Origin: Hymenolepis diminuta
Taxonomy: Eukaryota > Platyhelminthes > Cestoda > Cyclophyllidea > Hymenolepididae
Direction: 5' to 3'
Assembly: GCA_900708905.1 (NCBI GenBank)
Contig: CAADRB010000018.1
Coordinates: 1,533,658-1,597,657 of the forward strand
Length of the DNA stretch: 64,000 bases
Shown here: positions 34,001-44,640 of the stretch, piece by piece
Layout of the letters: every line of letters begins with the position of its first letter
Position numbering within the stretch: the first letter of the stretch is position 1
Notes under the pieces: model-generated
Databases searched by the model: none
What the model was told of the DNA's origin: nothing
What the model saw: only the letters and a program-made list of their open reading frames with translations
Made by a program: the position numbers and the translations under genes

Positions 34001-37000
34001 AAACTTCTATACGTCGAGGTTGAAAGTTAGGTGAATATAGAATGAAGTCTTAGCTTTTCTTGGCTTTACGGCTTAATATTATCGAGTACCAAGTTAGCTG
34101 TTGGAAACACTATTTGATTTCTGTGACAGGTTTGATGCTCACGTATACCTATCTAATTAACGGTATAGTTGGAACAATGTTAAAAAGGGAAACAGAATGC
34201 AATTTTCTATTTAGGGAGTAGTCCCTTGCCCTAACTACATTTTGGAAAAGCTTCCTTCCAATAGTCAGCGCCAAGTTAGGAGTCACAAGATCATTGCTCA
34301 TCGGTGCACATCTCGTGAAGGCGACTCTAGGATATCTTCTCTATGCTCAATTCAGGTGTTTTTAATACTTTCTTTGACTGGCCTTTGGGGGTATTCAGCC
34401 CTCCCAATTACCAAGATTGCACTAATCTTAAATGAGGGACTGTTATAATCTGACTAAGTAGGGCTAACAGAATGCAGCAACTTTTCCCACATCTGAATAA
34501 GAGAACTTAAGGTAGACCAGCGATGTATTGGATGATCGCAGAGGAAGGAGAAAGTTAAGAGAGATGATTGTAGGAAGGATTGTAGGGAAAGTGAAATTGT
34601 GAGTTAAGACTGAATACGATACTCTTGGAGCAACTGTCTCGTTTTGTCTTCTGTTCCGAGTCACTCTGACTGTCTAAACTGAGCAGACCTATAAGTCATC
34701 CTGTGATGTACTACAGTATATATGATGTGTTTAAGCAAATTTTGCCATTTTTAATTATAGGAGTTTAAGAAATCTACCAACGTGAGCAAGATTGACAATT
34801 TTACTTGTCCCAAGTGCAAAAAATCCCAAGAATCTGTCCTCCTGACCACAAAGATTGAAAAGGCTCCAAACTATCTTCTTCTGCATCTCAATCGATTTGT
34901 TCATGTACCCCCTTCTCTTGGAGGTAAGTTGTTTTTCAAGAACATTCTCCTTATTCATTATCATTCTTGATAATTGATCATCACTTGTAGGCGCCAACGG
35001 GCTGATGAAAATCAACTCTTTGGTGGATTATCATATCAATAATCTGAATCTTTCCTTCATGATGGATGCACCAGCTAAAGCGAGAAATAGTAAGTTTTTA
35101 AACTGAGTTAAAATACGTCTCAAAGTGATTACTCACGAGTTTTGGCATCGTCACAAGTCATTTTATTGTTTACAAACTACTCGTACTATCTCATAATTAT
35201 AATATAATGAGGTACTCTGTTATTATTACCTTTTAAATAAAAAAAAATACTTTAAAACTTTTTCATCATGGAAATTAACAGGAGAAAAAAATTAAATAGG
35301 TCAATAAGTGATGAACGGCGGAAGGCAGGAAATGAAATCTAGGCGTCAAAGGAGTATTACTACTCGAATACTCTAGAACTCGATTAACTCGAAAGTCTCG
35401 TCAGACAGTGTAAAAATGGTAATTATAAAGTTTCACAGATCTCTCTTCAATGTGCTTGAATGTAAAAACCATCCATTCTTTTGTCCACTGCATATCCTTG
35501 ATAAAATCTTATTATTATCTTATTTGAATTCACTTTTATTAGGATGTTCAATTTTATTACCTCTAGATCCGAGAACCTCTTATCATTTGATGATTACCAA
35601 CCGAAAATCTTGGATGATGGAGTTTTATTCTAAGACCGCTATAAAACGAGTCAGAAATACTCAAGGAAATGAAAATTGTATACATTATGTTTGAAAGATT
35701 CGTTATAGTTGTTGGAGATTTATGATCTATCATAACTGAAATTTTGGGTACGGCACGAGATAGAATAGCTATGTCCCTTTACAAATACTTGTAATTTTGC
35801 TAAAATTTTGTGCTTCTTCCGCTTTTCATAGGTTACCGTAATGTACGTATTACATTTGCTCCAGTAGTCCAGTGGTCAATGTTAAATTAGAGGTCACGAT
35901 ATCGATGTTGATGGGCTTACATTCAATCACATTCGTAGTTGGTTGCAAGTTTTCTGTGAAAGCGACTCGACTTTGATATGTCTTTCATGGAATGTTATAT
36001 AGTGCTTTGATTAATGTATATGAAACAATTTTGGTACGTTATAACCTATGCTGTAATCCGCATTCAGGTAGGAGATTCCATGACCTTTGTCACACATCTA
36101 GTGAATGAAGAGGATTGGCAGCCAAGATGAATGTTAATGAATGGTAGAAGATAAAAATAGGATAGGGAATCGTTTACTTTTCAATTTAGCCTTTGTTGAA
36201 GTGAACTAAAAGCGTAAGGGACTTTCTACGTTTAATTCTCAAGAATTTTTCCGTTGAGATTTACATCATGATAGTGCATGCTGGCCAATTTCAGATATGA
36301 TTTAAAATTTAAGAAACTTCTGGCATCTAGTAGGTATAAAAATATGAGTGTATGCATACAGGCACCAATGATTCAAGCTTTCATCACTAGTCACTAGAGT
36401 GATGACGGAACTTATTTTTCTTGTCAAAGTAACCGCACGATGACACTTCTTTGGTGAAAATGAGTGCTAGAAATCACTTCTCTACATTGGCGTTTGAGAA
36501 TCATTTCTGTCTGCTTTATTTTTGAAGTCAGGTAAAGGACATTTAAAAGACTGTTAAGGCAAGTGTTAACGCTATTGATATCTTATGAGAAATCTGCACT
36601 CTGCCACTAATTAATTAATCAATATTGCTGATGTGCACCGATGAAAGTCAGTCCCTTGACTTTTGCTTTAGAAATGCACTGTGTTAGACATTGATCACTG
36701 TGCTACCGGCACACGATTGATGAAAAGTACGTTTTTATCACTATTGGTGTAGTGACGCTAATTGAGCAACTACTTCCTTCACCCGTCTGTGTATTAAGCA
36801 GTTGGATGGACTCATGTTTGTTGACTTCTAACATTACAGAAATAGACGTAATCATAGTGCCGTCCATCTAAAAGTAGAGGGACCATAATATGACTCAATG
36901 CACAATTTAGAAATTATGTAAAAGTTCCTCATGTTCTCGTTGGCGTTAACGTTTTCTTAACTTTTCTTTAAAAGATAATGTTGACCTAATATTCCGAAAT

Positions 37001-39092
37001 CATTTTTTTCATTTGAAGTTCAAGAATTGGTCCAAAAAACTGCGAAATTTTCACATATGTCTAGCCTCTAGCCTAAATTAGGCTAAGCTTAATACCAACA
37101 AATGTACATATTACTTTAGGTGCGACCCTCGCCTTACACGCATACTTTAACATCTTGAAAACCCACTAAAATTTTATTCATTTTCTCACTTCTTTTCAGA
37201 TAGGAAAAACAAAGATGTAAGTAGCAGTGATCAGAGTGAACCAATATACGAACTCGTGGCAGTTTGTAGTCATAAGGGCTCCATAGAAACTGGCCACATA
37301 ACCGCTTATTGCCGAAATATCTTCACTCAACAATGGTGGCACTATAACGACCTAAAAGTCCAAAAGGTGTCGTCTGATCAGGTTAGAAGAATTTTTGAAA
37401 GTGTAAAATACTTTCTACTTACAAAATATAAGTAACAGAGCATTCATAGGTTGTTCAACCGGGTGCCTACCTTCTGTTCTACAAAAGGAAAAACAGTAAC
37501 GATCCGGCGGCTTTGCAGCGAATGGGAAAAGAGGTGGTACGAATTAGGAGTCAAGGCAAATCAAAAAAATTCAGCGAAACCACAGGAACCGCAGAAAACG
37601 CTAAAGTTCCACATAAGTGTACGTCTGATATGTTGTCGAATTGGCTCTTTTTTAAACGTCCGCGATTGTAGTCTTACCCTTGTATTGCTTGCCCTTCATA
37701 TTTCACGTCATTGGATCATACATCTTATCAGCAAATTGTACCAGCATTACATTTTTAAGTAATTTAAATTTTATGTAAGTGCGATTCTTACACCCAAATA
37801 CAAGTTTTTCTTTTCAAAGCATTTTGACATTTTATAGCCAACTTTATCGCATTGTTCTCTTCATTGTTTAAAAGTTGGTTGATTTCGATTGATCTTCTAC
37901 TACCTGAAGTTGCAATCAAATAAAAGTGCTCTATATCCATTTCTGTCGCGTTTGACTGTTTGGAATAATGAGATTGGAAGTTGAAATGACATTAAAATTT
38001 CAACTGTAATAGTGGAATAAGTTAAGCCACTTTCGTAGTATAAAGGTTGTTGAAATTCCGTTCACAAATTTTAAGTAATATTTTTATGGGGCGTTGCCAT
38101 TTATGCTTGATTTTTGAATACTGCACGTAGTGATAAGCCGCTTGATATATATCGTGTCCAGGTGGGTTTATGATCTCTACTCCGCATTCCGAACATATTT
38201 TCATTGAGTGTGATTTCTTAACAGTATTAACATTTGTTGATTGGCGTCTGTTTTTCTAACAACGTTTGACATTGATAATTAGTTAGAGATTTCCTAATAT
38301 TAATTTTCTCGAAAAACCTGCTTAAATTTATCTGCATTTCGATGTATATCTAATTTATCTGTTCGCAAAAGAATATTTTCATTCCAGGTTGGAATTCTGC
38401 TTTAATGATCATAGAGTATAAAGTGGTTGACCGGTGCTTAATATCTTACTCAGACACCTAAATTCGCAGCTTAAGGAAACTCAACCTGGATACACAGATG
38501 GAGCAGTTGTAACTCCCGTTCTAACTTCAACAATAAATCTCAAAAAAAGCGTTTCCAACAATTGTTCTAAGTAGAGGAGCTGCCTTAAGTTGCTTCTCCC
38601 ATGAGAAGCTCAAATTATGTCCCCCCCCTCCTTTATTATCCTGACTTAACAAATGTGATTAGTTATCCACGTCACTGGATAGGTATCGAATTCGTGACCT
38701 CTGGTTTCATGGACCAGCATATTTAGCACTGTCTCACTGGCACACCGCCTCATCAGTAATTGAGGCGGTCAGTAATCTATTATAGTGGTTTAACAGAGTC
38801 AAAAGAAGAATTATCGAATGCAAATTTCTCATTCACAGAGAAGAAGGTCTCCAACGCTCAGTTTTCCGCTTGATTAATAATTTTTTTATTGTAGATATGC
38901 ATATTGATCCTCACACATAATAAAGTGTGCTTATTATTTTATTTTACAGCCAAAGTGACAATTCAACCCAATGCGAACAATGCAGTCGCAGATTCTACTA
39001 CCTCCTGTGGAGTTAGTGTAGCCCACATATCCACCTCTTCGAAACGCCAAGCAGGCGGAAGTTCTTCCTATCCTACTACTAATGTACAATAA
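21689..39092 (+). CDS. Ubiquitin-specific protease (USP, peptidase C19), twelve coding exons
   Basis: Cysteine protease that removes ubiquitin from proteins. Exons: 21689-22042, 22104-22463, 22547-22795, 22867-23175, 28026-28166, 32997-33140, 33228-33563, 34761-34923, 34991-35089, 37200-37381, 37450-37618, 38950-39092; 2649 nt, 882 aa, all in phase. The Cys box LGNTCYINATLQCL has the nucleophile Cys47 and oxyanion Asn42. EQDAQEFL (125-132) is the QDA box. Zinc finger pairs are CSQC (168-171) and CPKC (647-650). The His box GHITAYCRN has His751, with Asn768/Asp769 in WWHYND and the closing GAYLLFYKRKN at 784-794. All catalytic residues are present, so it should be active. About 475 residues separate the Cys pairs, with the feel of the embedded ubiquitin-like insert of the USP4/11/15 and USP31/43 groups. 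TAYCRN and the end of the domain favour USP31/43, but the family member is not certain. There is no DUSP or other domain before the catalytic core; the tail is short, Ser/Thr-rich and basic. Confidence 0.9.
22104..22463 (+). CDS. USP exon 2
   Basis: Residues 119-238, with QDAQEFLLFLLNRLHDE and the first zinc pair CSQC. It closes with a VFLSLSLPIPV strand typical of the family and the start of the insert. Acceptor TATTCTTAG, donor ATG|gtatgt, both phase 0. Confidence 0.88.
22511..22535 (+). repeat. (TTA)n microsatellite in USP intron 2
   Basis: A run of TTA units immediately upstream of the exon 3 acceptor. Length changes here would alter the polypyrimidine tract distance. Confidence 0.85.
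22547..22795 (+). CDS. USP exon 3
   Basis: Residues 239-321, part of the insert between the zinc-binding pairs. Acceptor TTTTCTTTCAG just after a (TTA)n tract, donor CTG|gtttgt (weaker than the others), both phase 0. Confidence 0.8.
22867..23175 (+). CDS. USP exon 4
   Basis: Residues 322-424 of the insert. It contains LSLLTGDALFIVRLN, which resembles the end of the embedded ubiquitin-like fold of related USPs, followed by a Ser/Thr-rich stretch. Acceptor TTTTTATAG, donor AAT|gtaagt, both phase 0. Confidence 0.82.
23655..23720 (+). repeat. tRNA-like SINE head in USP intron 4
   Basis: CAGCTGAGTTGGTAAAGTGG (about 23660-23680) is close to an RNA polymerase III A box. GATTCATATC about 25 nt further on is a degraded B box. 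It does not fold as a clean tRNA and the anticodon arm is unclear, so it is a tRNA-derived SINE relic or tRNA pseudogene. Confidence 0.4.
26795..26865 (-). repeat. Dispersed repeat B, copy 2
   Basis: Inverted relative to 7321-7385. The exact 15-mer AAATAGCCACAAATC at 26808-26822 is the reverse complement of 7346-7360. On the plus strand a TGTATATAAAC motif lies just before it (about 26784-26793), and TTGTCCGCCACACTTTTCGG a little further upstream. This could be an LTR promoter region, but that is a guess. Confidence 0.5.
28026..28166 (+). CDS. USP exon 5
   Basis: Residues 425-471 of the insert (QLLLVYVKELENRN, then FSPPISMN). It is isolated by introns of about 4.8 kb on each side. Acceptor GCATATTTTCAG, donor AAT|gtaagt, both phase 0. 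The frame and strong sites support it, and its content continues naturally into exon 6. Confidence 0.75.
30528..30779 (-). pseudogene. Probable Gypsy integrase fragment in USP intron 5
   Basis: An open frame of about 83 codons on the minus strand, bounded by stops and lacking an ATG. It reads ANIVKTVLEEKF, then EILLRTYRTQPQLR, then GELYARTLDDIESS. The order matches the end of the Ty3/Gypsy integrase core, where '.AER.VkT.k.al', 'fL..YRttP' and 'aEl.f.R.lRt.ld' follow one another. Upstream catalytic and zinc motifs were not found. The match is by pattern memory only; an unrelated chance frame cannot be excluded. Confidence 0.45.
32052..32077 (+). repeat. (CT)n microsatellite
   Basis: About thirteen uninterrupted CT/TC units within USP intron 5. 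Confidence 0.95.
32997..33140 (+). CDS. USP exon 6
   Basis: Residues 472-519 (VPTDIRFDDLRSQVLNSF), similar in style to the P.dIrf.dL segment after the ubiquitin-like insert of USP4/15-type enzymes. Acceptor TTGATTATAG, donor GGA|gtacgt, both phase 0. Confidence 0.8.
33228..33563 (+). CDS. USP exon 7
   Basis: Residues 520-631: a hydrophobic LLRLLVVWPSTF strand, a Ser/Lys-rich linker (SSLKSSKSKNSKDD) and then TIMKCLE, the start of the conserved segment that leads to the second zinc pair. Acceptor TTCTTGTAG, donor GAG|gttagc, both phase 0. Confidence 0.85.
34215..34355 (+). CDS. Possible alternative (cassette) exon of the USP gene
   Basis: An open 141-nt stretch lies between exons 7 and 8, bounded by TTCTATTTAG and CAG|gtgttt and phase 0 at both ends, encoding GVVPCPNYILEKLPSNSQ and more. 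Exons 7 and 8 join perfectly without it into the conserved CLEEFKK segment, so it is left out of the main model. If used, it would lengthen the loop before the second zinc pair by 47 residues. It may well be chance. Confidence 0.25.
34761..34923 (+). CDS. USP exon 8
   Basis: Residues 632-685 plus one base. It has the second zinc pair CPKC (647-650), followed by APNYLLLHLNRF, the family's LP..L..HLKRF strand. Acceptor TTAATTATAG, donor GGAG|gtaagt, phase 1. Confidence 0.92.
34991..35089 (+). CDS. USP exon 9
   Basis: Residues 686-718 plus one base, with MKINSLVDYHINNLNLSFM, equivalent to the conserved 'v.fPi..LdL' segment of USPs. Acceptor TCACTTGTAG, donor AATA|gtaagt, phase 1. Confidence 0.9.
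35861..35915 (+). repeat. SINE-like fragment (family S) in USP intron 9
   Basis: CCAGTAGTCCAGTGGTCAAT followed by the B-box-like GAGGTCACGATATCGATG (35890-35907). The same core occurs at 15608, 38680-38705 (minus) and 39505. Intron 9 (35090-37199) otherwise shows nothing recognisable. Confidence 0.4.
37200..37381 (+). CDS. USP exon 10
   Basis: Residues 719-779 with the His box: YELVAVCSHKGSIETGHITA (735-754), His751, and WWHYND with Asn768/Asp769. Acceptor TTCTTTTCAG, donor CAG|gttaga, phase 0 at the end. Confidence 0.92.
37450..37618 (+). CDS. USP exon 11
   Basis: Residues 780-835 plus one base. It has VVQPGAYLLFYKRKN, the last strand of the catalytic domain, then a basic tail. Of two overlapping GT sites, the GTACGT at 37619 is chosen because it alone gives the phase needed for exon 12. 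Confidence 0.85.
38661..38755 (-). repeat. tRNA-derived SINE fragment (family S) in USP intron 11
   Basis: On the minus strand: GGTGTGCCAGTGAGACAGTG (A-box-like), an anticodon-arm-like stretch, then CCAGAGGTCACGAATTCGAT (B-box-like), followed by CAGTGACGTGGATAAC. That tail matches CAGTGATGTGGACGGTCAAC at 39536-39555. It is the best preserved tRNA-like head in the window, but still not an intact tRNA. Confidence 0.5.
38950..39092 (+). CDS. USP exon 12 and stop
   Basis: Residues 836-882: a Ser/Thr/Asn-rich C-terminal tail without a known motif, stop TAA at 39090-39092. Acceptor TTATTTTACAG. The choice rests on splice signals and phase, so it is less certain than the domain exons. Confidence 0.65.
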
Positions 39093-39095
39093 GAG

Positions 39096-39370
39096 ATCCC
39101 TCCCTTCTATTGTTCTCTTAAGTCTCTCCTATTCCAGAAATGCTGTGATCTGTTGTCAATCTCCAAGATCTTCCCTCCCTCTCTTCCTCTTGTTATCGAT
39201 ATTTCTGTTTCCCTACCAACCTCCTTAGTTTAAATCGGGATAATCATTTTACATGACTATCTATTTTTGCAATGTACTACTACAACTGTCTATACCTAGC
39301 ATTCTCTTTACTCCCTTTTGCGCTCTCCTTCTTGCTCTATTCTTCCTTATTTTCCCCGTTATTTAGCATC
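39096..39370 (+). other. Pyrimidine-rich 3' flank of the USP gene
   Basis: The stretch after the stop is strongly C/T-biased on the plus strand and probably forms part of the 3'UTR. Possible poly(A) signals further on are ATTAAA at 39642 and AATAAA at 39986; neither is clearly the right one. Confidence 0.4.
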
Positions 39371-39460
39371 ATCAGTGTGGTTACATGTGCGCTTAATTGT
39401 ATGCAAACTGTGACCTCTATCTTCTCTCTGTCTTATACGGTAATAATCAATGGCGAGTTA

Positions 39461-39560
39461 AGGTTAGGATGCAGCGGTCTACGCACACATCCGAAAAGTC
39501 AGAAATCTTGAGATCGATGTTCATTGGTGTACACGCAGTGATGTGGACGGTCAACTGTAC
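39461..39560 (+). repeat. tRNA-derived SINE fragment (family S)
   Basis: A-box-like GGATGCAGCGGTCTACGCAC, then GAGATCGATGTTCATTGG (39510-39527), then CAGTGATGTGGACGGTCAAC. It shares head and tail with the copies at 15583-15660 and 38661-38755. Confidence 0.5.
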
Positions 39561-39896
39561 TGATTGATTTTGATCAACAAGAGGGACGGTGGAATGCGAA
39601 TTTCGCATCAAAATGGCTCCAGGAAACCCTTCCTCTGACTAATTAAAATATGGATTTGATAATTTTCCTCTACTTTAGAGCTTGGAATTTGGGATATTAG
39701 GGGATGATTTGACAAGGGGTTGACAGACTACTTAATACACAGAAGATTGTGTTTGGATTCCCCAAAGCATTGGAAAAAATCCACTTCAATATCTTTCTTT
39801 TAAAGAGGTAGCACTCTGTTAACTGTGGTTGATATCTTGTTTTGGAAATAGTTTAAGAGTGAAAGTTCGGGGTGTGGAATTAAGTATATGAAATAG

Positions 39897-39958
39897 ACAG
39901 GGTGGTCGAGAGGAGTAGACTGCAGTTTTAAAAGTCGTGGAGTCGAGTAGGAGTTTTT
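39897..39958 (+). repeat. tRNA-like fragment
   Basis: GGGTGGTCGAGAGGAGTAGA resembles the D-arm/A box of a Ser/Leu-type tRNA, and GTGGAGTCGAGTAGG a degraded B box about 25 nt later. It is probably a different SINE or a decayed tRNA copy. Confidence 0.3.
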
Positions 39959-42900
39959 GGAGGAGGCCAATAGAAACTACAAGTAAATAAATCTATGAGT
40001 TAATCTAGCCACAACTATATGTACGATATGTAAGTATTGTTTCAAAACTAGAATCAACACTTCAACTTGTCGAAAGATTAAATACAATTTGCTTAAAGTT
40101 TGAGGATTCGGCTCTAGAATAGCTCAAGGCTGTCTTGGTTAGTAAGATATGCGCATACAAGCGTTTAAGGTTCTGGTGGAGGAGAGCACTTCAAGATCTG
40201 AAGAAGTGTGATTTGAATCCAACTCTAGTTGGATTTCTTATCTATTAATTCCTGAGCCTATTTAGGAAAACGTTTTCAAACGCTCATCTTGGTTTAAAGG
40301 GTGGCATTGCTGAATCTAGTCAAAAAATCGGATTTCTATCAGGCCTTTTACTAACGAAACTTATCCAGTCCGCTAACTGGGTGTGCATCGATAGGCATTA
40401 AACCGTTTGTTGTTTAACCACTTCCTATAATCATTCATTAAAACTGTAGGCCAGCCGTATTAGTCAAAACTTTTTAAAGAGATTGCCGAGTATGAATTTG
40501 TCATAAGAAAGATTCCTGGGGGCCACTTCCTACCCATGACGAGCTTTGAGGATATTTTTCTTCAACCGACTTAAGGTATTTTTATAATATTAAACCGCGA
40601 AATTTCAAAATTCTGAGGCAGACTTTGTCGGATTAATAAACAGGACCGAGGTATATTATTGATAGCTCAACGACAGGCCACGGCGGCCTTTAAGAAAGTA
40701 ATATTTATGATGAAGATTTACATTGAGTAAATACTGCTTATCGAGAACTGCCAAGTTACAATTTTTGCCTATCTCAACTATGCTATGTTGGGATCGTGTA
40801 AACTGCTTAGTAACATGCAAGATCATTCTGCTTTCTCAACCTTTGAAAGAAAAAATCCAATTGAAGTGACAAGACCGACCAGCATATTATAAGTACACTC
40901 TGAATCGTGGTTAATGATTTGCCACTAATGTGGGGGACGAATCATGAAATTTGAATTTTGGAAAGCGAACTAGCTCTTAAGAAAATATTGTACACCCAGA
41001 GTCCAATATTCGATTGAGGTAAGGTTCTTTGATACCTTGACTACTCCCATTGTTGACTTGATCAACTTTTCTTTAGCATTTATTGTATTTACTGATTACA
41101 TCTACTCTTGCGTAATGCAAATTGGTTAAATTTTTGGCTCTGATGTGGGCTATTATATAATATGATAAAAATTAAGATCATGGGATACCTTAAGCTTTCT
41201 TAGGCCAATTAAATTTGATAGCAATCAATTTATGTATTCGGCTGTCAAGAGCAGCGTCTGTATAGAAAACGTCACTGTGAATAAATTATCAGTAAGGAAG
41301 TATCTCTTACAGTACAATACATGTCCTCAAAATGGTAGGCATAGATCAGAAGAATATGATCTATTAAGGAGAATATTAAAGATTCAAGAAAAAGAGCAGA
41401 GCAAGGATAATTTTGCAAACAGATAAAAACATAAGGGAGTTACGCAGACAAATTGCACTAGAAAACATCTAGATGATTCTAATTTCTGACCAGAAGTTTA
41501 GAGTTCTATAGTGAATGAAGATTAGCCACTGCAGAGGTCAAACTACCTTAACAGCCGGGATTTGCTAAAATCTCCGTAATATATAATATACAGACGCAAA
41601 TGTTAGTTCGAAGAAAAAGCAATAAATTGGTTTTCTAAGAACCCTTCCTGCTGAAACCGAAGACGGTGAGAAGAGCAAGACGCTGAAGGTACTTATGTGT
41701 AGAAGCTGTTCAGAAGAGCATTTTATCTGATTGGTGTGGAAAATTTGTTGATTAAATGGACACTCTCCGTAGGTGTCTAATTGAGAATAGCGCTGTTCTC
41801 CAGATGGAAGACATATATGGTTGTTAAGTGTATTAGGAGTACCTTGCGCAGGTCCGCATATAGTTGCCCGAGGCCTATCAGAGAGAAGGAGGAGGTGGTG
41901 GAATGAGTTAGAAGATGAGAAAAGAGAAGGAGAAGCAGGACAGCTTTGTCTATGAAATCCACTGAGGTGGATGAAGTTACGTCCTTCCCAATCGAATTAC
42001 TGAGGATTCAATACACTTCTATGTATGAAAAAGTTGGCTTGGATTGGTGGTCTCAGCAGGTACAGTCTTAATATGACAACATTCCCTGCATGATAAACTA
42101 GAATTTTCGCTAGAGTTCGCTGGTGTCAGGTGCATCTGTTTGATTATCATTTTGGTTATCCTAAATGAATACTTTAGTGTTAATGTCTTCCGTAATAAGG
42201 CCAATATCTAGTGAAATTTGTGACGCGTCATTTATAGGTTTGAGAACCAAATATTGCTCTGATGCCATCCACTGAATTGGCTCCTATTTAATGTCTCTTA
42301 GAACGCATGCTTTGTCCGATGAGACAGACAACAGCAGCGATAAATTCTGCTACGTTTGGTCAGCGGAGTTGATTTGTCCCAAAATCTTTCTTTTTATATG
42401 TTGAAAAACATTTTATATGGGTGGCTCTATGATGAAATGTCGGAACTGAATGCTGAACTCTTGAGTAACAGTTCGCCCGTAATGTTGCTGAGTTTGAACC
42501 AAGTTTCCATAAGACTAAACCAACAATCTGTGTGACTGTGACAATAAGTTGAACATTGAAAGTCACGAGTCGGCCGGCAAGTAGGGTTGGTTAAAGTTCA
42601 CTCAGCAGATTTATTCATCCCTTTTCCATGGCAGTAAGGAAGACAGAGGATGTCGATGTGGGGAAGATTGGCCGTAAAGGGCCACCAATTTTAGGTGACA
42701 GGATGCTGGTGCAGTGAAACTTGACACATGAAGGATCGCCGGTTGAAAAGTTTGTGCTAGCAGCTAGATATCAGTTTTTTCTGTCTTCCTCCAATCACCA
42801 TAGTAGATAACGAAAGAGAAATCAAGACAGTGGTAAGCAGAGTTCGTTGAAAGAGAACCAGTAAAGGGAAATCGTGAGCCAGAGGACAAGGTAGTATAAT

Positions 42901-44620
42901 TTTCGGATTCACAGAGGGGTTTTAAATATTTTTGGGATTGTAGATAAGCAAGTCGAGCCAGCTTATTGCTAACGCTCGATTACTTAGGATACGCTGATTC
43001 AGTGAATGGACAGCACCGAATATTTTCAAGAAAAATAAACGTGTAAATGATTGCGCCTTTAGAAAATACAGGTGACAAGTTGCATTAAATACAGACGAAA
43101 AGATTAGTTCAGGGAAAACGTAATAAATCAATTCACTACAGAATCGTCATGGGAGATGCATTGTTTAATTCACTTTCGTGCAATATGAACTAGCATCAAT
43201 GTGATCGATTACGCTCTCCGTTTTTCAAATACACAAGTCTTAATAACAAGCAGATGGCAAAGTGAACACTTAATCACCTGAATAATTCTCAAATGAACTA
43301 GAAATACGAGCAGACAGAAGGAGTTGGTAGGCGGTCAAATTGTCCACAGCGTAGAGGACCAATTAGCAGAATTAGCATATAGTCCTACTTATTTTGTCCA
43401 GCTGTTCACTTAAAAAAGATAAAAATTTTTCATTTCTTTTCATGATAGATGCATTTGTTTTACTGCTATTCTTCGCGTTTGATTGAAATTAATTGCAGGG
43501 CTACATAAAAGACGGCAGAGAATATAAAAGAATATTATTGAATCATAAATTTATATTAACGGATTATAGCATATCCTTTAGGAATTAAAACTAAAAATAA
43601 ATGAAATAGTATAATTCAATAAAATTATAAAATATAGATGAGTAATTATGTTGGATGAGTTTCTTTTAATCCAACATATCTTATTCAAATTTATATCTCT
43701 TTAATTTCGACATCATTCTTAGTGCCAATGGTGATGTCTTTTGCTTTTGTGATGGATGGGTTAGCTTCTAAATATTCGAAATAGCTAAATAGTCCAGTAA
43801 GGTATGAAAAGGATGCCGAAAAGGAGTTAATAATGAATTTTTTATTTGCTTATTGACCAGTTGGCATGTTAAAACATATCAGAGCCTATTATAAAGAAGT
43901 GAACCTGTCTCACAGAATAATTCTGGATTAAAGTCTGATTGGAATAGTCCCCAGGTGGACGGTTATTCTCATCCATTTATTAATCTAAATAATATATTAT
44001 TATACAATAATTTCGAAGTGTGATGTCGAACACGTCCAATCATCGATGATTTCCCATGTAGAAAATGGGTGGTATGCGTTCCTAATGCCATATTTGGACT
44101 ATGTAAGTGGGATATTGTTCCCCACGTTTTAAAATCCAGGATAACCAAGAGTTTTTTGACATCTGTTATAACCAGCACCTACTGACGAACCGTTCCGTTC
44201 ATTCTCGTTAATATATTAATAAGGAAACACGTTGTACGTTATAAAAGTTTAATACCGAATTTCAAATATATAAAGTGAAAGGCACAAATTACGGAGTTGA
44301 ATGTGAAAATCAAAATTGTAAGCTTAATTTTAAATGTACAAAAGCGATAACCGATTATTCAAGTGTTTGATTGCTGGTTGGTAAATATTCATGGACATTC
44401 TATTTGTTGAAACCGTGTTATATTTGAATGCTAATAGTCCAGAGCTTCGGGGAAGCAATAAAATTAAAACCGCGTTGAAAATGGTTTCAAGTTAACGTAT
44501 CAGACTTTTAAGGATATTGTTATATATCTTCCTTTTGCTAACCTAAATTGTGAATCGATTTTATAAATTAATGAATCTAGCATATACAAAATTTTACTTC
44601 CAATTCTCAGAAAAAAATAT

Positions 44621-44640
44621 TCTCCCCATACAAGGGGAGA
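44621..44640. repeat. Perfect 7-bp hairpin
   Basis: TCTCCCC-ATACAA-GGGGAGA forms a perfect stem of seven pairs with a six-base loop. It stands alone in AT-rich DNA with no adjacent gene, and its role is unknown. Confidence 0.6.

Noticed and set aside
38022..38204. Short minus-strand frame with an ATG in USP intron 11 (starts MKICSECG)
   Set aside because: The CxxC motif was tempting, but there is no second zinc pair, no splice signals that help and no family match.
40150..40225. tRNA-like stretch with TTTGAATCC
   Set aside because: A single B-box-like word without a matching A box at the right distance; left out as chance.
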